Source: Providencia alcalifaciens
GTDB lineage: Bacteria > Pseudomonadota > Gammaproteobacteria > Enterobacterales > Enterobacteriaceae
Length of the DNA stretch: 64,000 nt
Assembly: GCF_020271745.1 (NCBI RefSeq)
Contig: NZ_CP084296.1
Coordinates: 3,286,001 to 3,350,000, forward strand
Direction: 5' to 3'
Below the pieces are notes generated by a model that had not been told where the DNA came from, did not search any database, and saw nothing but the letters and a program-made list of their open reading frames with translations. Within the stretch, counting starts at the first letter, position 1, and each line of letters begins with the position of its first letter. The translations under genes and the position numbers were made by a program. Positions 31,504 through 41,126 of this stretch are shown in pieces.

Positions 31504-32979
31504 ATGGCGGTACATAATGCTGCTCAAGCTTGTGACCTGATTATTTTCGGCACTAAAGGTGACCTAGCACGTCGCAAGTTACTTCCATCACTGTATCAAT
31601 TGGAAAAAGCAGGTTATATCCATCCAGATACTCGTATTATCGGCGTTGGTCGTGCCCAATGGGAACGGAGCGATTATGTAGAATTTGTGCAAAAAGCATT
31701 AAATGACTTTTTGAAAGAAGAGTTAGATCCTGCTTTGTGGGAGCGTTTAAGTGCACGTTTAGATTTCTGCAATTTAGATGTCAGTGAAACAGATAACTTC
31801 GTCCGTTTAGCCGATATGCTTAAGCAAGATACCCAACCGGCTATCCACTATTTCGCAATGCCACCAAGCACATTTGGTGAAATGTGTCAGGGACTGGGTC
31901 ATGCAGGGCTGAATAAGCAACCTAACCGCGTGGTAATGGAAAAGCCATTAGGCACCGATTTAGCCTCATCCCAGCAGATCAACAACGAAGTGGCTAAATA
32001 TTTCGATGAAAGCCAAGTTTACCGAATTGACCACTATCTGGGTAAAGAAACGGTTTTAAATTTACTGGCACTGCGTTTTGCAAACTCCCTGTTTATCAAT
32101 AACTGGGATAATCGTACCATTGATCATGTGCAGATCACCGTTGCGGAAGAGGTAGGTATCGAAGGTCGTTGGGGTTACTTTGACCAAGCTGGCCAGATGC
32201 GTGATATGGTGCAAAACCATTTACTGCAGATCTTAACGATGATCGCCATGTCACCGCCGGCAGACTTAACCACTGACCGTATTCGTGATGAAAAAGTGAA
32301 AGTGCTACGTTCTTTACGTCGTATTGACCACACAAACGTGCGTGAGAAAGCGGTACGCGGTCAATATACCGCGGGCTTTGTGCAAGGTAAGAAAGTACCG
32401 GGCTACTTAGAAGAAGAGGGCGCGAATAAGCAGAGCCAAACGGAGTCTTTCGTGGCTTTGCGTGTGGATATTGATGATTGGCGCTGGGCAGGTGTCCCAT
32501 TCTACCTGCGCACTGGTAAGCGTTTACCTGCAAAATGTTCAGAAGTTGTGGTCTATTTTAAAAAGCCAGCACTGAATATTTTCTCTGAAAGCTACCAAGA
32601 TTTACCACAAAACAAATTGACCATTCGTTTACAGCCAGATGAAGGGATCGATATTGAAATTATGAACAAGGCGCCGGGCTTGGATCATAAACACCGTTTA
32701 CAGACCACTAAACTGGACTTGAGTTTCTCCGAAACCTTCAACCAAACGCATCTTGCGGATGCTTACGAGCGTTTATTATTAGAAGCCATGCGCGGTATTC
32801 AGGCATTGTTTGTGCGTCGTGATGAGGTGGAAGAAGCATGGAAATGGGTAGATTCTATTATGGAAGCATGGGCAATGGATAACGACGCGCCTAAGCCGTA
32901 CCAAGCGGGAACCTGGGGGCCAATTGCGTCGGTAGCAATGATTGCTCGTGATGGTCGCTCGTGGAATGAGTTTGAGTAA
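31504..32979 (+). CDS. zwf: Glucose-6-phosphate 1-dehydrogenase
   Basis: First enzyme of the oxidative pentose phosphate pathway; makes NADPH and 6-phosphogluconolactone. The start at MAVHNAAQACDLIIFG (491 residues) matches E. coli; an in-frame upstream start would translate through the ribosome-binding site. The NADP motif GTKGDLARRKLLPSLY and the active-site RIDHYLGKE are intact. A strong terminator follows. Confidence 0.98.
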   Translation: MAVHNAAQACDLIIFGTKGDLARRKLLPSLYQLEKAGYIHPDTRIIGVGRAQWERSDYVEFVQKALNDFLKEELDPALWERLSARLDFCNLDVSETDNFVRLADMLKQDTQPAIHYFAMPPSTFGEMCQGLGHAGLNKQPNRVVMEKPLGTDLASSQQINNEVAKYFDESQVYRIDHYLGKETVLNLLALRFANSLFINNWDNRTIDHVQITVAEEVGIEGRWGYFDQAGQMRDMVQNHLLQILTMIAMSPPADLTTDRIRDEKVKVLRSLRRIDHTNVREKAVRGQYTAGFVQGKKVPGYLEEEGANKQSQTESFVALRVDIDDWRWAGVPFYLRTGKRLPAKCSEVVVYFKKPALNIFSESYQDLPQNKLTIRLQPDEGIDIEIMNKAPGLDHKHRLQTTKLDLSFSETFNQTHLADAYERLLLEAMRGIQALFVRRDEVEEAWKWVDSIMEAWAMDNDAPKPYQAGTWGPIASVAMIARDGRSWNEFE

Positions 32980-33007
32980 TATTTTATCTTTATAAAATAG
33001 AATCATG

Positions 33008-33040
33008 AAATGGCGGGGAGGCTGAATCCCCGCCATTTTT
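33008..33040 (+). terminator. zwf terminator
   Basis: AAATGGCGGGGA/TCCCCGCCATTT forms a 12-bp stem with a 7-nt loop, then Ts. It abuts the stop codon of the convergent small gene. Confidence 0.92.
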
Positions 33041-33304
33041 TTAGCTAATATTTTCTTCTTTATCTTTTTTTATTCTTTCCGCGATAGAAATTTCTGCTAA
33101 CCACTTCACTTCATGTTGATTAAATACTAACGTTTTTCCACCCTGTTTTAATTCAAATGAAAGCGATGAGTTTGTGATTTTAAGCATCGGATAACTCTTT
33201 AATTCATTTATGATTTTGAGGTCGACTAGTTTGATGCTTGAGTGACATATCGTTGGGTTATTTGAGGTTGTTTTTTGTTTTGAAAAACAGGAGGTCAATG
33301 GCAT
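33041..33304 (-). CDS. Small hypothetical protein
   Basis: 87 residues starting MPLTSCFSKQKTTS; this start has AAGGGA 6 bp upstream, better than the in-frame ATG 15 bp earlier. No family is recognised. The N-terminus is polar and has two Cys. The C-terminal half reads like a small beta domain followed by a charged helix (HEVKWLAEISIAERIKKDKEEN). No signal peptide. It lies between zwf and pdxK. Moderate confidence that it is translated. Confidence 0.5.
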   Translation of the reverse strand: MPLTSCFSKQKTTSNNPTICHSSIKLVDLKIINELKSYPMLKITNSSLSFELKQGGKTLVFNQHEVKWLAEISIAERIKKDKEENIS

Positions 33305-33474
33305 TTTAAATCCCTTCATTATGGTGTTATTGAATGAAGAGTCTGCCGTGTATCGTGATATATTTCTTTAATAATGTGATGGTTATCGAGAAGAGTATTC
33401 ATGATAACCATCGATTTTGTTCAGACTAACGCATTTGTTTAATGGCGCGTTGATTTAATAAAGCACCTTTTCAA

Positions 33475-34323
33475 TTAAAGCACTAATTCACTTCGACCCG
33501 TCGCAGCCATATGAATGATACCTTGCTCGATACGCAAACATGCCATTTTGGCTGCATCAGGAACCGATAAGCCGGATAATAATTGAGCAGTAAGCTCAGC
33601 ACCGAATAGGTCGCCAGTTCCTTTTGGTGTGACAGGGTAACGTTTGTGACGAATAACGGCAACATCCTGTTTAGTGACACAAACCACTTCAATGCTTTCA
33701 TCATCAGGTTGGAAAGCACTCGTAATAATGACCCACTGAGTGTGGCCTTTGAGCAATGAACGCGCTGCACGGGTGGCATCGTCTAGGTTGTTGATCTCTT
33801 GCCCGCTGAGTGTGGAAAGTTCAAATTTGTTCGGGATAATCCCCGTCGCGAGTGGGATGACTTCATGACGATAAACATCGGCAATTGCTGGAGGAATATA
33901 AAAGCCACTATCTTCATCTCCCATGACAGGGTCGACAATAACCGGCATTTTAGAGTGTTGCTCACGCACAGAGGCGAGCCAATTTGCAAGGTCGTGAGCT
34001 TTATCTGGGGAGCCTAAATAACCCGTTAAAATGGCTTTCACGCTGTTTAAGCTACCGCGCTCAACGAAGCCTTGTAAATAACCGCGAAACCATTCACCGG
34101 GTAATTCTCCACCATAACAAGTGGCATAGTGGGGAGTGTTGCTTAGAATAACGGTGGGAACGGCAGCAACGCGTAATCCCTGTTTGGTCAATGCCGGCAC
34201 AGCGATGCTATTACCCACACTGCCATACACAACTTGTGATTGAATGGAGACGACATCATAAGGTAATGGGGTGGCATCGGCGGCGTTTTGAAAGCTATTT
34301 GACGTGAGCGTAAAGGTATCCAT
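33475..34323 (-). CDS. pdxK: Pyridoxine/pyridoxal/pyridoxamine kinase
   Basis: Phosphorylates B6 vitamers to feed pyridoxal phosphate salvage. The 282-residue ribokinase-fold protein contains SIQSQVVYGSVGNSIAVPAL, LSNTPHYATCYGG and VDPVMGDEDSGFY. The catalytic GTGDLF motif with its Asp base lies near residue 235. The N-terminal extension before the core fits PdxK better than PdxY. Confidence 0.92.
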   Translation of the reverse strand: MDTFTLTSNSFQNAADATPLPYDVVSIQSQVVYGSVGNSIAVPALTKQGLRVAAVPTVILSNTPHYATCYGGELPGEWFRGYLQGFVERGSLNSVKAILTGYLGSPDKAHDLANWLASVREQHSKMPVIVDPVMGDEDSGFYIPPAIADVYRHEVIPLATGIIPNKFELSTLSGQEINNLDDATRAARSLLKGHTQWVIITSAFQPDDESIEVVCVTKQDVAVIRHKRYPVTPKGTGDLFGAELTAQLLSGLSVPDAAKMACLRIEQGIIHMAATGRSELVL

Positions 34324-34977
34324 GACTCTCTCTTATTGGTGTTCATTATTGCTATTTTTTAACGGATAACACGATAAGAAGCGTGTTGGCGTTGATTGTC
34401 AATGGTAACCGAAAAAATTCATATTGAATGGGATGCTAACAGCATAAAAAAGGGTAATAAAAAATTTTTTTGCTTAGATCTTCTAAAAATAAATGCGAGG
34501 AAAATAACGGAATTATTCGCAAAATAGACGCTACCACTGTATTACTTAGCATATTAATGAATATTTATGCATAAAGATGAGTGATTTAAAAAACGTTTGC
34601 ATTCATTGACTTAATAATTTTAGCGTGGTAGAAATAGCTTGAAACTAACAATTATATGAGGGTTCGGAGTAACTTGGATGGATGTCCATCCGATGAAATG
34701 AATGAGATATCATGCTTAGCGTGACTAGCATAAAGATCAGTAAGTCCCAAAGAAGATCAACACACAAGCTTTTCCTTTCCGCTATTCTTTCCAGTGAGCA
34801 TCACTGGTGTGGCGCATTATAGCGTCCTTCTAGATTATTCAATCTGCTGAATAAAATCAGCATTCTTTTGTTTTTATTTGAATTTAAACAGCTTAAAGCT
34901 TAACCACTAAGCTAATTGCCTTTCTATCTTGTTCAAAAAACAGGCTATGGCGAAGCTGTATCTAGAGGGATACTATA
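34324..34977 (+). promoter_or_regulatory. Long structured leader/upstream region of mdtJI
   Basis: 654 bp without a known gene. A 7-codon ORF (34678-34701, MDVHPMK) has a GGAG site 8 bp upstream. Its start codon lies inside a 6-bp stem (GGATGG/CCATCC, 34676-34691). Further hairpins are CCAGTG/CACTGG (34791-34807) and TTATTCA/TGAATAA (34835-34854), the latter followed within about 12 nt by a T-rich run. The layout fits a regulated leader with a small upstream ORF, as reported for E. coli mdtJI (mdtU, spermidine response). Confidence 0.5.
34678..34701 (+). CDS. Possible leader peptide (uORF) of mdtJI
   Basis: MDVHPMK, with a GGAG Shine-Dalgarno at 34666-34669. A second overlapping ATG (34698) encodes MNEISCLA. 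Either could act as a regulatory upstream ORF for polyamine-responsive control of mdtJI. Short ORFs of this size arise by chance; ribosome-binding site and stem placement are the only support. Confidence 0.3.
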   Translation: MDVHPMK

Positions 34978-35406
34978 ATGATTTATTGGATATTTTTAGC
35001 ATTTGCTATCGTGACTGAAGTCATTGGTACATTATCAATGAAACATGCCAGTGTCAGCGGTGATTTCACGGGTATGGCGGTGATGTATGTGATGATTGCG
35101 ACTTCCTATATTTTACTGGCGGTTGCGGTAAAAAAAGTGGCATTGGGTGTTGCTTATGCCATGTGGGAAGGTGTCGGTGTTCTGTTAATTACGACGTTCA
35201 GCGTATTGTGGTTTGGGGAATCGCTGTCACCGATGAAAGTTGGTGGATTAGTTTTCCTGATCACGGGTATTGCTTTGATCAAATCAGGGACCAAAAAAGC
35301 GACTGTTAGCCAGTCAGCTCAGAAAGTCAAACAAGCTGCAAAAAACGCGGTTGATTCCGCCAAAGCCCGAGCTTTAGTGACAAATACCGCTAAATCGGAG
35401 GTGTAA
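34978..35406 (+). CDS. mdtJ: MdtJ spermidine exporter subunit
   Basis: Small multidrug resistance (SMR) family protein that works with MdtI to export spermidine. It has 142 residues and four membrane helices; the conserved membrane Glu is in [16 protein letters not shown], and the core [11 protein letters not shown] matches the SMR motif. The C-terminal tail (residues ~105-142) is an extended Ala/Lys-rich cytoplasmic stretch ([20 protein letters not shown]). The stop is 1 bp from the mdtI start. Confidence 0.94.
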   Translation: MIYWIFLAFAIVTEVIGTLSMKHASVSGDFTGMAVMYVMIATSYILLAVAVKKVALGVAYAMWEGVGVLLITTFSVLWFGESLSPMKVGGLVFLITGIALIKSGTKKATVSQSAQKVKQAAKNAVDSAKARALVTNTAKSEV

Positions 35407-35407
35407 T

Positions 35408-35740
35408 ATGGCCAGTCAATTTGAGTGGTGGCATGCGGCATTTTTGATCCTCGCAGTGGTACTGGAAATTCTTGCCAACGTATTTTTAAAAATGTCGGAT
35501 GGTTTTAGACGTTATTGGTTAGGGATTTTGTCTCTCGTCGCTGTATTAGGGGCATTTAGTGCATTGGCGCAGGCAGTGAAGGGAATCGAACTGTCAGTGG
35601 CTTATGCATTATGGGGAGCATTCGGTTTAATCGCTACAGTCGCTGCCGGCTGGATCCTGTTTAATCAACGCCTAAACTATAAAGGCTGGAGTGGGTTAGT
35701 ATTGCTGCTTATCGGTATGGTGCTGATTAAAATGTCGTAA
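35408..35740 (+). CDS. mdtI: MdtI spermidine exporter subunit
   Basis: SMR partner of MdtJ; 110 residues with four helices. The conserved Glu is in [19 protein letters not shown], and the core motif is [14 protein letters not shown]. Forms the MdtJI heterodimer in the inner membrane. Confidence 0.95.
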   Translation: MASQFEWWHAAFLILAVVLEILANVFLKMSDGFRRYWLGILSLVAVLGAFSALAQAVKGIELSVAYALWGAFGLIATVAAGWILFNQRLNYKGWSGLVLLLIGMVLIKMS

Positions 35741-36278
35741 CGGATAATTTGCTCAACAAAGGCATACTGTTAACGAAGTCATTAGGTATATTTAATTATA
35801 TTCAGCCTAATGACTTCACTTAATTTTCCTCTCTTTAATTTAATACACTTAGTAACCGTACATTTATAGAATATTACACTTCAAACAAACGTATAACATT
35901 CCACGATCAATCAATTATTTTATTTCAATTTTATAGTTATATTGGATTTATATAGAGAATGATGGATTGTATATTTTGCGGAAAATTCTTAAAATCAGAA
36001 TATATTTTAATTCAACTTATTCAATAATTAATTAAAATTGAATAATAAAATAAAAAATTATTATATTTCAAATGGATAGTTGTGATTTAAAGAGTGTTGT
36101 TCGTTGTGTTAATCATCGTTCTATTTAATTTCAATTTTTGATTTTGATAATATATTTAATCCTTCTTAAGTGATACTATTCTCTCTGATTTAAAAATGGG
36201 TGGTTTCAATTGAATTTCATGGTGAGAATTGATAATTAATTTAAATTCTCATAATAACAAAATTATGCGAAAAATATT
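35741..36278. other. Very AT-rich region upstream of the autotransporter
   Basis: 538 bp of strongly AT-rich DNA with many A and T tracts and no gene. It is suited to H-NS silencing, which is common ahead of surface-protein genes. I see no clear -35/-10 pair that I would defend. Confidence 0.4.
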
Positions 36279-38510
36279 ATGAAGTTAAATAAATTAAGTC
36301 TGGCAGTAGCTGTTGGAATTTCATTATTAACGTTTCAAGGATATTCTGCGAATAATAAGCTCGAAATTGAGAAAAAGATTGATATCGGTCTTGGTTCTGG
36401 TGTTGATTCTGAAGATCTTTCGATTTCAGGCGACGGAAAGGTTATTGCGGGAAATAAACGCTCTAAAAATGAATTCGGAGGAGGTGTTTTCCGTTGGTCA
36501 CAAGATAAAGGCGTTATTTATTTAGGTACGCTACGAGCTGATAACAGCGGTCACGCGTCAACCAATGGTGTTTCAAAGGATGGTTCTACGATTATTGGTT
36601 ATTCGAGTACAGATGATGGGCGAGGAAGTGCATATATCTGGACTGAAAGTGGCGGAATGGAAGGCTTAGGTAGTTTACGTACGGATGGTATTAACGGTTC
36701 GTATGCCCAAGCCGTTTCTGATGATGGGAAGGTAGTTACTGGGCAAGCGTCAGTGGACGATAAGCGCTCTGTCGCGTTTATCTGGACTCGAGAGTCAGGT
36801 ATGGTCGGGCTGGGAACATTAAAAGGCGATAATACAGGAACTTCCGATCCTAATGGATTATCCGCTGATGGTTCAACTGTGGTGGGCGATGCAAGTACCC
36901 ATTCAGGAAATACGCATGCTTTCAGATGGCGTAAAGAAACGGGCATGACTGACTTGGGGATACTAACGTCGGATAATTCAGGAATTTCATCAGCAAATGG
37001 CGTATCTGCTAATGGTTCAGTCGTCGTGGGTTCTTCTGATACAGACAGTGGGGATGGTCATGCTTTCCGTTGGACTGAAAAAACAGGAATGGTGGGTTTA
37101 GGCACGTTACGCGCCGATAACTCTGGGCATTCAGGTGCTGACTATGTATCCAGAGATGGCTCCGTTGTTGTTGGGGATTCTGATTCTGATTATGACAGCA
37201 ATTCCACAATGGCATTCCGTTGGACGGAAAAAGAAGGTATGAAAGGTCTGGGAACATTAAAGTCAGACAATTCAGGTCATTCAGAAGCTTATGATCTCTC
37301 AAGTGATGGTTCAGTGATTGTTGGGGAGTCGTATACGGATTCTAATCAATATATGCAGGCTTTCCGCTGGACTGAAGCAACCGGTATGGTGAATTTGGGC
37401 ACATTGCAATCCGATAACCTTGGTAATGCAACGGCGTATTCGGTATCGGATGATGGCTTGGTGGTAGCTGGAACTTCAATCACAGACAGTGGTGAAAGCC
37501 ATGCTGTTTTGTGGAAAATTAAAGGTACACCAACAAAACCAGTCGACCCAACTAAGCCAATCGACCCGACCAAACCGACGATTGTGACGGTAGATGCGAC
37601 CAATAGCAGCCGCGCAATGTCTCGTACCGCGAGTCGTGGATTTGAAGTGCTCGATCTCTACCAGAATAGCTTAGAGACACTCAGCTCAAGTCGCTGTCAA
37701 TTAGGGCAGGACGACTACTGTGTCGGGCTATTTACTCAATATGACACCGTATCAAGCAACCATCGCGTGGCTACGGGACTGAATGGAACACTGCGTTTAC
37801 CAGCAGAAAACTGGACTGTTGGTGTGGCGATGAACTTTGCCAATAACACAACACTCACTAGCAATTATGATACTCGTGGTAGCAATCATCCTGCGGTGGG
37901 CGGTTATATTCGCTATCAAGAAAACCGTAATAATGAAGGTCTCTATGCAGATTTGTCGGCATCATACCTGAGCCAAGGCTTAGTGATCACGCGTGATACC
38001 TTGCAAAATACGGAAGGTGGGGAAGGCAACGCGACTATCAAAGGCTATCAAGCACGCTTAAGTGCAGGTTACGGAATTTCCGTTGCACCTCAGACTCAAT
38101 TGCTACCTGAAGTGGCATTGACCTATAAAGATATTAATCGCAGTGGGTATTCTGAAGCGAAAAAAGCGGAATTTGCTGCGCAATATGGGCGTATGGGCAA
38201 CAAGCGTACAGATATCGACCTTGGTATTCGAGTGGATCACCATTTCAATGACGTAGTCACGTTAGATGGAAAAGTGGGTAGCGCATTTAAATTGAATAGC
38301 GACCGTGATGCGTTTACTGGGTATATACCGTACATCGGCGCTTATGCCTATGATAAAGGCTCAGAGAAAAGTGTTACGCCATATGTGACAGCAGGGGTTA
38401 ATGTGAATGTAACGAAAAACTCCACATTACGCGCCGATGCAGGATGGCAAAAAACGGATTATAACCATGATGGTGTTCAAGCAGGGTTAAGCTATTCGTA
38501 CCATTGGTGA
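36279..38510 (+). CDS. Autotransporter with HAF-repeat passenger
   Basis: 743-residue type V secreted protein. The signal peptide ends near YSA/N. The passenger (about residues 28-415) is built of some seven ~52-56-residue repeats, each with an LGxLxxD signature (for example LGTLRADNSGH), a YxVSxDGSVVVG-like strand and a HAFRWTE turn. This is the HAF extracellular repeat, likely a beta-propeller or solenoid. A Pro/Thr/Lys linker (around 415-432) leads to a C-terminal autotransporter barrel ending SYSYHW. No protease motif was seen; adhesion is the likeliest role. Confidence 0.9.
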   Translation: MKLNKLSLAVAVGISLLTFQGYSANNKLEIEKKIDIGLGSGVDSEDLSISGDGKVIAGNKRSKNEFGGGVFRWSQDKGVIYLGTLRADNSGHASTNGVSKDGSTIIGYSSTDDGRGSAYIWTESGGMEGLGSLRTDGINGSYAQAVSDDGKVVTGQASVDDKRSVAFIWTRESGMVGLGTLKGDNTGTSDPNGLSADGSTVVGDASTHSGNTHAFRWRKETGMTDLGILTSDNSGISSANGVSANGSVVVGSSDTDSGDGHAFRWTEKTGMVGLGTLRADNSGHSGADYVSRDGSVVVGDSDSDYDSNSTMAFRWTEKEGMKGLGTLKSDNSGHSEAYDLSSDGSVIVGESYTDSNQYMQAFRWTEATGMVNLGTLQSDNLGNATAYSVSDDGLVVAGTSITDSGESHAVLWKIKGTPTKPVDPTKPIDPTKPTIVTVDATNSSRAMSRTASRGFEVLDLYQNSLETLSSSRCQLGQDDYCVGLFTQYDTVSSNHRVATGLNGTLRLPAENWTVGVAMNFANNTTLTSNYDTRGSNHPAVGGYIRYQENRNNEGLYADLSASYLSQGLVITRDTLQNTEGGEGNATIKGYQARLSAGYGISVAPQTQLLPEVALTYKDINRSGYSEAKKAEFAAQYGRMGNKRTDIDLGIRVDHHFNDVVTLDGKVGSAFKLNSDRDAFTGYIPYIGAYAYDKGSEKSVTPYVTAGVNVNVTKNSTLRADAGWQKTDYNHDGVQAGLSYSYHW

Positions 38511-38538
38511 TAAATAAGCTCAAAATAAATAAGTAAAA

Positions 38539-38563
38539 AAAGAGGGCATTTAGCCCTCTTTCT
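38539..38563. terminator. Bidirectional terminator between autotransporter and yoaB
   Basis: AAAGAGGGC/GCCCTCTTT 9-bp stem with a 5-nt loop; A-rich and T-rich flanks serve both convergent genes. Confidence 0.88.
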
Positions 38564-38601
38564 TCAAGTCTTAATCAAGCTTCAAATATTTATCAAATAC
38601 A

Positions 38602-38949
38602 TCAATCAATCGCCGCAACGATTTTGATCTCAACTTTATATTCTGGTTTCATCAGAGCCGCTTGCACCGTGCAACGAACAGGCGCGCTACCCGCAACAAC
38701 CCATGCATCCCACGCTTGGTTCATGCCAGCAAAATCCGCTTTATCGGCAAGGAAGATAGTCGCATCTAAAATTTTACTTTTATCAGAACCTACTCGGCCT
38801 AACATAACATCAATAGCGGCTAAGGTATCTGCGGTTTGAATAATAATGTCGCCATCCAGTTTTTCTGGGACGCTAGTGTAATAGACCACGTTATTGTGGA
38901 TAACAGCTTCAGACCAACGGGTATCTGGGTCAATGCGTTCAATAGTCAT
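38602..38949 (-). CDS. yoaB: RidA-family protein YoaB
   Basis: 115-residue YjgF/YER057c/UK114 family protein. RidA relatives deaminate reactive enamine/imine intermediates; the precise role of YoaB is not established. The conserved Arg of the active cleft is in SAPVRCTVQAALMKPEYKVEI. It is divergent from yoaA, as in E. coli. Confidence 0.92.
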   Translation of the reverse strand: MTIERIDPDTRWSEAVIHNNVVYYTSVPEKLDGDIIIQTADTLAAIDVMLGRVGSDKSKILDATIFLADKADFAGMNQAWDAWVVAGSAPVRCTVQAALMKPEYKVEIKIVAAID

Positions 38950-39097
38950 AATTGTTCCTTATTATCAATGCTGACCAAGGATATCAGTTTGCTACTATGA
39001 TGAAAATCAGTTCATTGATGAAACGATAATTAGCTCAGCAGCCATCTTGAACTCATGGTAAAGTGTGCCTATCAACGGTAAGCAATATAGGTTCGTA

Positions 39098-41023
39098 GTG
39101 TCTAACGACTTTTCAGCAGATGGCTTTCTAGCAAAAACAATTCCCGGTTTCCAACCTCGCGCTGCGCAGGTCACCATGTCTGACGCGGTCACTCAATCCA
39201 TTGAACAGCAGCATGTGCTGGTGGCTGAAGCGGGGACAGGAACAGGAAAAACCTACGCGTACCTCGTCCCTGCATTACGTAGCGGCAAAAAAGTGATTGT
39301 CTCTACGGGGTCGAAAGCCCTGCAAGACCAACTCTATCACCGCGACCTACCTACGATTATCGATGCGATGAACTACAGGGGTAAAACGGCGCTTCTAAAA
39401 GGTCGCTCAAATTATCTGTGTCTTGAACGGTTAGATCAGCAATCCCTCGGCGGAGGTAGTCTTGAACCTGAGATCCTTGCTGCGGTTGTGAGATTACGCA
39501 GTTGGTCCATTGAATCAGAACTGGGGGATACCAGTACCTGCCATGATATTGCTGAAGATAGCCCCGTTTGGCCGTTAGTCACTAGCACCAACGATAACTG
39601 TTTAGGCAGTGATTGCCCCCGCTATCAAGAGTGCTTTGTACTCAAAGCACGTCGTAAAGCCCTTGATGCAGATGTAGTGGTCGTTAACCACCATCTTTTT
39701 ATGGCAGACAGGGTAGTGAAAGATACCGGTTTTGGGGAATTAATCCCTCAAGCGGATGTGATGATCTTCGATGAAGCCCATCAAATCCCTGATATTGCAA
39801 GCCAATATTTTGGTCAGCAACTCAGTAGCCGGCAGCTGTTAGATTTAGCTCGCGATATGATAATGACGTATCGGACAGAGCTAAAAGACCAAGCCCAACT
39901 GCAAAAAAGTGCCGATAGGCTGACGCAAAGTACACTGGATTTTCGCCTTAACTTAGGGGAAAACAGCTTTAGAGGGAATTTACGGGAATTATTGAAGTTA
40001 TCTGAGGTTCAACGGGCGCTAACGTTACTGGATGATGCACTGGAACTTTGTTATGAAGTTATCAAAACGTCATTAGGGCGTTCCCAAAGTTTGGATTCTA
40101 TTTTCGAGCGCGTGACGATTTACCGCAACCGTCTTAACCGCTTAAAGGATGTCACCATTCCGGGTTATAGTTACTGGTTTGAGAGCTACGGACGTCACTT
40201 TTTATTAGCCTTAACGCCACTCACTGTGGCTGATAAATTCAGTGAAATGATTGCGAGTACACCAGCTAGTTGGGTATTCACGTCAGCAACCCTTTCTGTT
40301 AACGAAAAATTGAGCCACTTTACTGACCGTTTAGGGCTCAGCTTTGCGAAAACGTTATTGCTCGCGAGCCCGTTTGATTATGAAAGCCAAACCTTGCTGT
40401 GTGTACCCCGCTTTCTACCGGAACCTAATCAACGGGGTAGCGCTCAAAAGCTTGCCAGTATGTTGCGCCCGTTAATTGAAAAAAACCGAGGTCGCTGCTT
40501 CTTTTTATGTACCTCTCATTTAATGATGAGGGAGCTAGCCGAAGAGTTTAAAGCGTCGCTGACATTGCCTGTTCTTATGCAGGGGGAAAGCAGTAAAAAT
40601 AAATTGTTGGCACAGTTTATTGCGGCAGGAAATGCCGTTTTGGTCGCTACAAGCAGTTTCTGGGAAGGGGTCGATGTCCGAGGCGATGAACTGACCTGCG
40701 TGATCATCGATAAACTCCCGTTTACTGCGCCGGATGACCCGCTATTACGGGCTAGGATTGAAGACTGCGAACTCCGAGGTGGAGACCCATTTGCCGACGT
40801 TCAATTACCCGATGCTGTCATCACATTAAAGCAAGGGGTTGGACGCTTGATCCGCGACACAAAAGATTACGGTGTAATTGTGATTTGTGACAATCGACTC
40901 GTGACACGCCCTTATGGAGAGGTGTTTCTGCGAAGCTTGCCCCCTTCACCACGTACGCGAGATCTGAATAAAGCGATTGAATTTTTGGCAACAAAGCGCG
41001 CGGAAGCGATTGAGAAACACTAA
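39098..41023 (+). CDS. yoaA: YoaA, DinG/XPD-type Fe-S DNA helicase
   Basis: Superfamily 2 helicase that in E. coli partners HolC of DNA polymerase III and helps repair damaged replication forks. I chose the GTG at 39098 (MSNDFSADGFLAK), which matches the E. coli start and has AGG upstream; a GTG 33 bp earlier is possible. It has 641 residues with Walker A (EAGTGTGKTYAY), Fe-S cysteines (NYLCLERL, NCLGSDCPRYQECF), the DEAH box (FDEAHQIPD) and motif VI (QGVGRLIRD). Confidence 0.95.
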   Translation: MSNDFSADGFLAKTIPGFQPRAAQVTMSDAVTQSIEQQHVLVAEAGTGTGKTYAYLVPALRSGKKVIVSTGSKALQDQLYHRDLPTIIDAMNYRGKTALLKGRSNYLCLERLDQQSLGGGSLEPEILAAVVRLRSWSIESELGDTSTCHDIAEDSPVWPLVTSTNDNCLGSDCPRYQECFVLKARRKALDADVVVVNHHLFMADRVVKDTGFGELIPQADVMIFDEAHQIPDIASQYFGQQLSSRQLLDLARDMIMTYRTELKDQAQLQKSADRLTQSTLDFRLNLGENSFRGNLRELLKLSEVQRALTLLDDALELCYEVIKTSLGRSQSLDSIFERVTIYRNRLNRLKDVTIPGYSYWFESYGRHFLLALTPLTVADKFSEMIASTPASWVFTSATLSVNEKLSHFTDRLGLSFAKTLLLASPFDYESQTLLCVPRFLPEPNQRGSAQKLASMLRPLIEKNRGRCFFLCTSHLMMRELAEEFKASLTLPVLMQGESSKNKLLAQFIAAGNAVLVATSSFWEGVDVRGDELTCVIIDKLPFTAPDDPLLRARIEDCELRGGDPFADVQLPDAVITLKQGVGRLIRDTKDYGVIVICDNRLVTRPYGEVFLRSLPPSPRTRDLNKAIEFLATKRAEAIEKH

Positions 41024-41126
41024 TTTTATGCAATCCTGTGGGCGGTTTATGTTAAGATACCGCCCATCTTTCAGGTTGCCGTCATAAGGCGACAACAAAA
41101 AACCTAATATTTGCCGGAGTTTAGGC

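Noticed and set aside
32135-32533. 132-codon ORF antisense to zwf
   Set aside because: Shadow of the conserved zwf frame.
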